The position numbers were made by a program, and so were the translations under genes. DNA of 64,000 bases from Polaromonas sp. JS666 (GTDB taxonomy: Bacteria > Pseudomonadota > Gammaproteobacteria > Burkholderiales > Burkholderiaceae_C), in NCBI RefSeq assembly GCF_900103405.1, contig NZ_FNHX01000004.1, forward strand, positions 124,001-188,000, written 5' to 3'. Below the pieces are notes generated by a model, which searched no databases, was not told where the DNA came from, and saw nothing but the letters and a program-made list of their open reading frames with translations. Below, piece by piece: positions 15,578-21,909 of the stretch (positions are counted from its first letter, which is position 1; every line of letters begins with the position of its first letter).

Positions 15578-17326
15578 CTACCTGGGCAAAAACAGCAGCC
15601 AGTAAATCAGCAACATATTCACCAGCACGCTCACCCCCAACAACAACTTCCACAACACCACCGGATCCCGCTGGATCAGCGGCGTCGCCTGTGGGGCGGT
15701 CAGCGGGCGCGAGGCGCCGCGTTCCAGCGCCAGCAGCAGTTCTTCAGCGGTCTCAAAGCGGCGGCGCTTGTCGCGGGCCACGGCCTTGAGCACCACGTGG
15801 TCCAGCCAGATCGGCACCTCGGGGTTGATGCGGCTGGGTGCCACCGGGTCGCGGTAGTAGCGGCCGGCCTGGTAAGGCAGCACCTCGCCGTAGGGCAGCC
15901 TGGCGGTCAGCAGTTGGTACAGGGTGACGCCCAGCGCGAACAGGTCGCTTTGCGCGTCGGGCAATTCCTCGGGCCCGTCGCTGCCTGTGGCGCTGAAGCC
16001 CCATTGTTCGGGATTGATGAAGCTGGGGGTGCCGGCGTGCAGCTTGCGCATGGCTTCGGGCTCGCGCCCGCTGAGTGCCACGCCCAGGTCCAGCAGGCGC
16101 AACACGCCGTCTTCGCCCTGGTGCAGGTTGGCGGGCTTGATGTCGCGGTGGATCACGCACTGGCGGTGCAGCCGGCCCAGCGCGCGCGCCGCTTGGGTGG
16201 CCGCGCCCAGCACCTGTTCCACGCTGAATTTGTGGCCGCGCTCCAGCAGCTGCTGCAGCGTCTCGCCGCTGTGCCAGTCGTACAGCAGGTAAAAAGCGCT
16301 GCGCTCCTGCCCGGCCGGCGGGCTTTCATGAAGCCTCACCAGGTGCCCCGCCGCCGGGCCCGACTGCATGCGCAGGGCCAGCCAGGCCTCGTGCGCCAGC
16401 ATGGCGCGTTCCTCGCCATCGTGGGACCTCGCGGGGTTCAGCGCCTTGAGGGCGTAAAGCACCCGCGTGCCGGGGTCGCGCACCTGGTACAGCACATGGA
16501 TTTCGTTGTCGGCCACTTTCGCGGTCACGACCAGGCCGTCGATGGCGTCTCCGACCTTCAGCCTGGGCGGCACCGGCAGGGTTTGCGCAATACGGCTCAC
16601 GTCCTGCAGGGTGGCGTCGAGCAGGCCGCGCACGCGCACCACGACGGCCGTCAGGTTGTCGTTGCTGCCGGCGGCCAGGGCGGCGTCGACCAGGCCCTGG
16701 CTGGCCAACTGGGAGCCGCCCTCTTCCTGCAGGCCGGCAAAATCCCGCAGCCGCGCGTCGCGTAAAACGCCGTGCACGCCGTCGGTGACGAGCACAAACA
16801 CATCGCCCACCTGCAGGTCGCCTTGCATGTAGTCGACCACCACATGGTCTTCGGCGCCCACCGAGCGCAGCAACTGATGCCTGAAGTCGGGATGGTTGAC
16901 CGCATGGTCGTGCGTGAGCTGCTGCAGCGCGCCGCCGCGCAGCAGGTAAGCCCGTGAATCGCCCACATGCGCCAGGGTGTAGGACTGCCCGCGCAGCACC
17001 AGCGCCGTGAGGGTGGTCAGGCCCACGGCCGGCTGGCGCCGGCGGTTGATGCCGGCCAGCCAGGCGTTCTGCGCGCCGATGATGCGGTCCAGGGCCACCG
17101 TGGTGTCCCAGGTTTCGGGCGTGCCGTAGTAGTCGCGGACCAGGCTGGTGACCGTGGTTTGCGCCGCTTCCCGGCCCATGCCGCCCGTGCTCACGCCGTC
17201 GGCCACCGCCACGATGGAGCCCATGCCCTCCTGCCCCGGCTCGGGCAGCATGGCTGCGCAGAAGTCCTCGTTGCTGTTTTTGCGGCCCGCCAGCGTGGCG
17301 AAGCCAATGTCCAGATCAAATGCCAT
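15578..17326 (-). CDS. Bifunctional PP2C-type phosphatase / Ser-Thr protein kinase
   Basis: A 582-residue fusion. Residues about 1-240 form a PP2C domain (RKNSNEDFCAAM, VAVADGVSTGGMG, LAHVGDSRAYLLR, LVTDGVHG, GSNDNLTAVVV), with the metal-binding aspartates present. Residues about 265-530 form a Hanks-type kinase with the ATP lysine in VLYALKALN, the catalytic loop VIHRDIKPANL (near residue 392) and DLG in place of DFG. A single C-terminal membrane segment (LLLGVSVLVNMLLIYWLLF) anchors it, leaving both enzymes in the cytosol. Such fusions are met beside nitrate assimilation genes in related bacteria. The target is unknown; the neighbouring ANTAR and transport proteins are candidates by position only. 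Confidence 0.9.
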   Translation of the reverse strand: MAFDLDIGFATLAGRKNSNEDFCAAMLPEPGQEGMGSIVAVADGVSTGGMGREAAQTTVTSLVRDYYGTPETWDTTVALDRIIGAQNAWLAGINRRRQPAVGLTTLTALVLRGQSYTLAHVGDSRAYLLRGGALQQLTHDHAVNHPDFRHQLLRSVGAEDHVVVDYMQGDLQVGDVFVLVTDGVHGVLRDARLRDFAGLQEEGGSQLASQGLVDAALAAGSNDNLTAVVVRVRGLLDATLQDVSRIAQTLPVPPRLKVGDAIDGLVVTAKVADNEIHVLYQVRDPGTRVLYALKALNPARSHDGEERAMLAHEAWLALRMQSGPAAGHLVRLHESPPAGQERSAFYLLYDWHSGETLQQLLERGHKFSVEQVLGAATQAARALGRLHRQCVIHRDIKPANLHQGEDGVLRLLDLGVALSGREPEAMRKLHAGTPSFINPEQWGFSATGSDGPEELPDAQSDLFALGVTLYQLLTARLPYGEVLPYQAGRYYRDPVAPSRINPEVPIWLDHVVLKAVARDKRRRFETAEELLLALERGASRPLTAPQATPLIQRDPVVLWKLLLGVSVLVNMLLIYWLLFLPR

Positions 17327-17380
17327 GCACCAATGTAAGCAAGTTCAATGCCCGATATTGGTGCATTGCAACAATGCACC
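17326..17380. promoter_or_regulatory. Cluster of TGCACC half-sites upstream of the kinase gene
   Basis: TGCACCAAT (17326-17334) and ATTGGTGCA (17357-17365) are exact inverted repeats, and GGTGCATTG (17360-17368) pairs with CAATGCACC (17372-17380). These are TGCACC/GGTGCA half-sites like those of NtrC, but their spacing does not match a standard NtrC dimer site, and the second pair could instead form a hairpin after the upstream gene. It fills most of the 65-bp gap between the two minus-strand genes. Confidence 0.35.
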
Positions 17381-17391
17381 GGCCTGGCGCC

Positions 17392-18675
17392 CTAACCGAC
17401 GAGCATCTGCATGCTGCGCTCGTACTGCACCGAGAGCTGCTCAAACACGTCCAGCAGGTCTTCGCTGGCGGTGGCCAGACCCTCCAGCCGCTTCACATCC
17501 TTACCCTTGGCGATGCCGGCGGCGCCAGTGCGCATCTGCGCCCAGCCCGCGGCGGCCTTGTCCAGGGACTCGCGGATTTCCTTGCTGGTCAGCGGGATGT
17601 CGTTGAGGTATTGCAGCGCTTTCTCAAAAGCCGCCTGCGACTCGGCCATGCCCACTTCGCTGCGCTGGGAGGCCGTGCCACCCAGGACTTGCAGCAAGGC
17701 GTATTTCGCGAAGCGCTGGCTCAGCATGCGCTGGCGGCCGGCCAGGTTGAGCATCTGCAGCGGCGGCATGGCACCGGCGCTTTCGAGGATGGCGGTCATG
17801 CGCTCGGCTTCCTGCAGCAGCAGCTCGGCGAGTTCGTCCAGGTGCGCCATCTCGCCGGCCGCCCGGCTTTCCTCCAGGGCGGGCTTCAGGCGCGCCCAGG
17901 TCAGGCTCACCTGCCCCAGCAGGTCGCCAAACGTGGGCTTGGACAGGCTTTTGCCGAGGGCGGCAATGTTGGCGTCTATGCGTTGCACCGACTCCTGGAG
18001 CAACTGCGCCACGCGCTCGGGTTGCACGCCCGCCAGCCGCAGCAACGCCAGCTTGACCAGGCGCTGCGACAGCATGCGCAGCTGGCCCGAGCGGTTGACG
18101 TCTTCGGCGAAGCGGGCCGAATGGATGATGTGCTGCGACACCTGGCCCAGGCGCTGGTTGGTGTGCATGGAAGCGGTGCGCAGAATCTGGAAGGCGTCGT
18201 CGTCAGACATCTGGCGGGCGCGCATCAGGATGCCCTTGGCGCGGTCCACCACCTTGCGCTCCTCGAGGCGGCCGGCGATGTCCCGCATCTCGCCCTGCAG
18301 GGCCTGCTCGCGCCTGAAGCGGGCCTGGGCCAGGTGGATCAGCGGCCGCAGGCGCTGCGGGCTGTAGCCGTTGACCACATAGGCATGCACACCCACCTCG
18401 GTGGCGCGCGTGATTTTTTCCGCATCGCTGTCGCTGGTGAACACCATGACGGGGCAAGGCGCGGTCTCGCCGACCACCTGCAGGAGCTTGAACAAGGCCT
18501 CATCGGGCAGCGCATCGTTGCAAACCAGCACGTCGGGCGCCTGGCGCAGCACTTCCTGCACCAGTTTGCTGCGTTCATGGAGTACCCCCAGGACCTGGAT
18601 GCCGGCCGCCTCCAGGTCGGAGACCAGCGGGTGGATGCCGGCGGGGCCGTTCAGGTTTACCAATGCGGAAGTCAT
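17392..18675 (-). CDS. ANTAR regulator with pseudo-receiver and two NIT/PilJ-like sensor motifs
   Basis: A 427-residue cytosolic protein. Residues about 1-125 are receiver-like but lack the normal phosphoacceptor context and lysine (LVCNDALPD, YVVNGY), so probably not phosphorylated. An ANTAR segment follows (LEERKVVDRAKGILMRARQ, then DAFQILRTASMHTNQRLG). The C-terminal half has two repeats of the nitrate-sensor motif, GQLRMLSQRLVKLALL and GRQRMLSQRFAKYALL. It thus seems to combine nitrate sensing and RNA binding in one chain, unlike the split NasS/NasT pair. It is transcribed away from nirB, whose leader carries ANTAR-type hairpins. The ATG at 18673-18675 fits the receiver start; a GTG at 18732 is an alternative. 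Confidence 0.85.
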   Translation of the reverse strand: MTSALVNLNGPAGIHPLVSDLEAAGIQVLGVLHERSKLVQEVLRQAPDVLVCNDALPDEALFKLLQVVGETAPCPVMVFTSDSDAEKITRATEVGVHAYVVNGYSPQRLRPLIHLAQARFRREQALQGEMRDIAGRLEERKVVDRAKGILMRARQMSDDDAFQILRTASMHTNQRLGQVSQHIIHSARFAEDVNRSGQLRMLSQRLVKLALLRLAGVQPERVAQLLQESVQRIDANIAALGKSLSKPTFGDLLGQVSLTWARLKPALEESRAAGEMAHLDELAELLLQEAERMTAILESAGAMPPLQMLNLAGRQRMLSQRFAKYALLQVLGGTASQRSEVGMAESQAAFEKALQYLNDIPLTSKEIRESLDKAAAGWAQMRTGAAGIAKGKDVKRLEGLATASEDLLDVFEQLSVQYERSMQMLVG

Positions 18676-18775
18676 ATAAATCAATAGCTTGGGAGGGAAA
18701 CAAGGCTGGCCAGGATGCAAGTCGCGCGCCACACGCCGGCTGCGGATTCAGGGCTCAGCTTGCAGGCCAATGATA

Positions 18776-18791
18776 TGGCACAAGTTTTGCA
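18776..18791 (+). promoter_or_regulatory. Sigma-54 promoter of the nirBD-nasA operon
   Basis: TGGCACAAGTTTTGCA matches TGGCAC-N5-TTGCA exactly, with GG-N10-GC spacing. A start near 18802 puts the first ANTAR-type hairpin at the very 5' end of the RNA, the same arrangement as before nrtA. No good NtrC dimer site was found in the 100 bp upstream. Confidence 0.8.
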
Positions 18792-18801
18792 TTAGCTATC
18801 G

Positions 18802-18866
18802 CGGGCGTAACGACGCGCCCGACCTTAGCGAATGCACTGCGGGTCCTGCGCACAACGACGTGCGTA
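18802..18866 (+). promoter_or_regulatory. Tandem ANTAR-target hairpins in the nirB leader RNA
   Basis: Hairpin 1 is CGGGCGT-AACGAC-GCGCCCG (18802-18821). Hairpin 2 is TGCGCAC-AACGAC-GTGCGTA (18847-18866). Both loops are the identical hexamer AACGAC, with A at position 1 and G at position 4, and the same hexamer forms the second hairpin of the nrtA leader. Shared loops in two leaders of one pathway strongly suggest one ANTAR regulator acts on both. Confidence 0.8.
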
Positions 18867-18881
18867 ATGGTGTGCCTCATA

Positions 18882-18914
18882 CCGGGTCAACGGCCCGGAT
18901 CCCTGTTGACCGGG
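18882..18914 (+). promoter_or_regulatory. Alternative hairpins downstream of the nirB ANTAR element
   Basis: GGTCAAC (18885-18891) can pair with GTTGACC (18905-18911), or CCGGG (18882-18886) with CCCGG (18894-18898); the two folds are mutually exclusive. There is no U-tract, so this is not a standard intrinsic terminator. The longer fold ends immediately before the GGGAG ribosome site of a small frame at 18925. Confidence 0.45.
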
Positions 18915-18924
18915 AGAGAGCATC

Positions 18925-19026
18925 ATGAATTTCATCCTGTTTCCCGCAAGCCAGACCGGCTTGCACCCTCTGACAAGCCGCGTGGACGCGTGCCTGCGCG
19001 ACCTGCGCGGCACGGCCGTGGCATGA
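18925..19026 (+). CDS. Small leader ORF, 33 residues, upstream of nirB
   Basis: ATG at 18925 opens a frame beginning MNFILFPASQTGLHPL and ending at TGA 19024-19026. A GGGAGAG ribosome site at 18912-18918 is well spaced, better than expected by chance in a leader. It lies 40 nt before nirB, behind the ANTAR hairpins. Not recognised as any known family. It may be a leader peptide or a chance frame; base composition is similar to the surroundings. Confidence 0.35.
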   Translation: MNFILFPASQTGLHPLTSRVDACLRDLRGTAVA

Positions 19027-19065
19027 CGTTTGCACCTAGAAATATTGAATCCCTGGAGTAGCCCC

Positions 19066-21501
19066 ATGAAAAAATCAAAACTGGTAATGGTCGGAAACGG
19101 CATGGCCGGCGTGCGCACCCTGGAAGAGTTGCTCAAGGTCGCCCCCGACCTGTACGACATCACGGTCTTCGGCGCCGAGCCCCATCCCAACTACAACCGC
19201 ATCCTGCTGTCGCCCGTGCTGGCCGGGGAGCAGACGCTGGATGAGATCGTGCTGAACTCCTGGGACTGGTACAAGGACAACCACATCACGCTGCATGCCG
19301 GCAAAAAAGTGGTGGAAGTCGACCGCGTCAAACGTATCGTGCGCGCCGAGGACGGCACCGAAGAGGAATACGACCGCCTGCTGATGTGCACCGGCTCCAA
19401 CCCCTTCATCCTGCCGGTGCCCGGCAAGGACTTGGCAGGCGTGATCGCCTACCGCGACATCGCCGACACCAACGCGATGATCGAGGCCTCCGAGAAATAC
19501 AAGAAGGCGGTCGTCATAGGCGGCGGCCTGCTGGGCCTGGAAGCGGCCAACGGCCTGATGCTGCGCGGCATGGAAGTCACCGTGGTGCACGTCATGCCCT
19601 GGCTGATGGAGCGCCAGCTCGACGACGTGGCGGGCAAGCTGCTGCAGAAATCGCTGGAAGACCGCGGCCTCAAGTTCCTGATAGGCGCGCAGACCCAGGA
19701 GCTCACCGGCAACGAGGAAGGCCGCGTGAAGTCCATCAAGTTCAAGGACGGCAGCGAAGTGGCCACCGACCTCGTGGTCATGGCGGTGGGCATACGCCCC
19801 AACACCCAGCTGGCCGAATCCATGCGCCTGCACTGCAACAGGGGCATCGTCGTCAACGACACCATGCAGACCGTCACCGACGCGCGCATCTACTCGGTGG
19901 GCGAATGCGCGGCGCACCGCGGCATCGCCTACGGCCTGGTCGCGCCGCTGTTCGAGCAGGCCAAGGTGGCGGCCAACCACCTGGCGCAGTTCGGCATAGG
20001 CCGCTATTCGGGTTCGCTGACCTCCACCAAGCTCAAGGTCACGGGCATTGACCTCTTCAGCGCCGGCGAATTCATGGGCGGCGAGGGCACCGAGGAAATC
20101 GTGATGAGCGACCCCTTCGGCGGCGTCTACAAAAAGCTGGTGATCAAGGACGACAAGCTGGTCGGCGCCTGCCTCTACGGCGACACGGTGGACGGCAGCT
20201 ACTACTTCAAGCTGCTGCGCGACGGCCGCAGCGTCAGCGACATCCGCGACAAGCTGATCTTCGGCGAATCCAACCTCGGCGACGCGGGCCACGAAGGCCA
20301 GAACAAGGCCGCGCTGATGGCCGACGACGCGGAAGTCTGCGGCTGCAACGGCGTCAACAAGGGCACCATCTGCAAGGCCATCAAGGAAAAAGGCCTGTTC
20401 ACGCTTGACGAAGTGCGCAAGCACACCAAGGCCAGCGCCTCCTGCGGCTCCTGCACCGGCCTGGTCGAGCAGATCCTGATGTTCACGGCCGGCGGCGACT
20501 ACTCGGCCACGCCCAAGCTCAAGGCCATGTGCGCTTGCACCGACCACGGCCACCAGGCGGTGCGCGACGCCATCCGCGCCAACAAGCTGCTGTCCATTTC
20601 CGACGTCTTCAAATTCATGGAGTGGAAGACACCCAACGGCTGCGCCAGCTGCCGCCCGGCCGTCAACTATTACCTGATCAGCACCTGGCCCAAACAGGCC
20701 AAGGACGACCCGCAAAGCCGCTTCATCAACGAGCGCAGCCACGCCAACATCCAGAAAGACGGCACCTACAGCGTCATTCCACGCATGTGGGGCGGCGAGA
20801 CCACGGCCAGCGAACTGCGCCGCATCGCCGACGCGGTGGACAAATACAAGATACCGACCGTCAAGGTCACCGGCGGCCAGCGCATCGATTTGCTGGGCGT
20901 GAAAAAAGAGGACCTGCAAAACGTCTGGAAGGACATCGGCATGCCCTCCGGCCACGCCTATGCCAAGGCCTTGCGCACGGTGAAAACCTGTGTGGGCAGC
21001 GAATGGTGCCGCATGGGCACGCAGGACAGCACGCAGATGGGCAAGGACCTGGAGCGCGCGATGTGGCGCATGTACGCGCCGCACAAGGTGAAATTCGCCG
21101 TCAGCGGCTGCCCGCGCAACTGCGCTGAATCCGGCATCAAGGACGTCGGCATCATAGGCGTCGATTCGGGCTGGGAGATGTACATCGCCGGCAACGGCGG
21201 CATCAAGACGGAAGTGGCCCACTTCTTCACCAAGCTCAAGACCGCGGCGGAGGTGCTTGAATACACCGGCGCCTTCTGCGAGCTCTACCGCCAGGAAGGC
21301 TGGTACCTGGAGCGCACGGTGCACTACGTCAACCGTGTCGGCCTCGACTATGTGAAGAAAAAAATCCTGGAAGACCACGAAGGCCGCAAGGCGCTGTGGG
21401 AACAGCTCCAGTTCGCGCTCGACGGCGAACCGGACCCCTGGTTCGACTTCAAGGAAGCCGCGGTCGACACCCGGCAATTTGAAAAACTCACGCCCGCCTG
21501 A
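19066..21501 (+). CDS. nirB: Assimilatory NAD(P)H nitrite reductase, large subunit
   Basis: Reduces nitrite to ammonium in the cytosol using NAD(P)H, FAD, Fe-S centres and siroheme. The 811-residue chain has an FAD/NAD(P) domain (MVGNGMAGVRTLEE; VVIGGGLLGLEAANGLMLRG), a BFD-like [2Fe-2S] domain (VCGCNGVNKGTICKAI, CGSCTGL), a second Cys cluster (MCACTDHG, CASCRP) and a C-terminal siroheme/[4Fe-4S] domain with TCVGSEWCRMG and SGCPRNCAESG holding the four cysteines. Length is typical. The ATG at 19066 follows CTGGAG. First gene of nirB-nirD-nasA. Confidence 0.96.
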   Translation: MKKSKLVMVGNGMAGVRTLEELLKVAPDLYDITVFGAEPHPNYNRILLSPVLAGEQTLDEIVLNSWDWYKDNHITLHAGKKVVEVDRVKRIVRAEDGTEEEYDRLLMCTGSNPFILPVPGKDLAGVIAYRDIADTNAMIEASEKYKKAVVIGGGLLGLEAANGLMLRGMEVTVVHVMPWLMERQLDDVAGKLLQKSLEDRGLKFLIGAQTQELTGNEEGRVKSIKFKDGSEVATDLVVMAVGIRPNTQLAESMRLHCNRGIVVNDTMQTVTDARIYSVGECAAHRGIAYGLVAPLFEQAKVAANHLAQFGIGRYSGSLTSTKLKVTGIDLFSAGEFMGGEGTEEIVMSDPFGGVYKKLVIKDDKLVGACLYGDTVDGSYYFKLLRDGRSVSDIRDKLIFGESNLGDAGHEGQNKAALMADDAEVCGCNGVNKGTICKAIKEKGLFTLDEVRKHTKASASCGSCTGLVEQILMFTAGGDYSATPKLKAMCACTDHGHQAVRDAIRANKLLSISDVFKFMEWKTPNGCASCRPAVNYYLISTWPKQAKDDPQSRFINERSHANIQKDGTYSVIPRMWGGETTASELRRIADAVDKYKIPTVKVTGGQRIDLLGVKKEDLQNVWKDIGMPSGHAYAKALRTVKTCVGSEWCRMGTQDSTQMGKDLERAMWRMYAPHKVKFAVSGCPRNCAESGIKDVGIIGVDSGWEMYIAGNGGIKTEVAHFFTKLKTAAEVLEYTGAFCELYRQEGWYLERTVHYVNRVGLDYVKKKILEDHEGRKALWEQLQFALDGEPDPWFDFKEAAVDTRQFEKLTPA

Positions 21502-21515
21502 ATTGAGAGATCACT

Positions 21516-21902
21516 ATGTCTGAATGGAAAAAAATCTGCCTGGTCACCGACATCCCGGTGCTGGGTTCGCGCCGCGTGGCGCGTGAGCGCGGCATCGACG
21601 TCGCGGTGTTCCGCAACGATGAAGACGGCGTCTTCGCGCTGCTGGACCGCTGCCCGCACAAGGGCGGCCCGCTAAGCCAGGGCATCGTGTTCGGCACCAG
21701 CGTGGCCTGCCCGCTGCACAACTGGACCATAGACCTGGAAGGCGGCTGCGCCAAGGCGCCGGACGAAGGCTGCACGCAGAAATTCAGCGTGCGCGTCGAA
21801 GGCGGGGCCGTGCACCTTGATGCCACCGAACTGGCGACACTGGCACTGGACTTGCAACCCGTGGTGGCCGGCCCCGCGGCCAAAGAACTGACCAACGCCT
21901 GA
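21516..21902 (+). CDS. nirD: Nitrite reductase small subunit, Rieske-type
   Basis: The 128-residue partner of NirB with a Rieske-like fold. The [2Fe-2S]-type ligands appear intact as CPHKGGPLSQ and CPLHNWTIDL (C-x-H and C-x-x-H), although some NirD proteins have lost them. It starts 14 bp after nirB and ends 7 bp before nasA, so translation is likely coupled within the operon. Confidence 0.94.
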   Translation: MSEWKKICLVTDIPVLGSRRVARERGIDVAVFRNDEDGVFALLDRCPHKGGPLSQGIVFGTSVACPLHNWTIDLEGGCAKAPDEGCTQKFSVRVEGGAVHLDATELATLALDLQPVVAGPAAKELTNA

Positions 21903-21909
21903 ACGCCCA

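Noticed and set aside
19075-21477. 800-residue open frame on the minus strand across nirB
   Set aside because: Antisense shadow of nirB with the same low-complexity composition and no recognisable motif.
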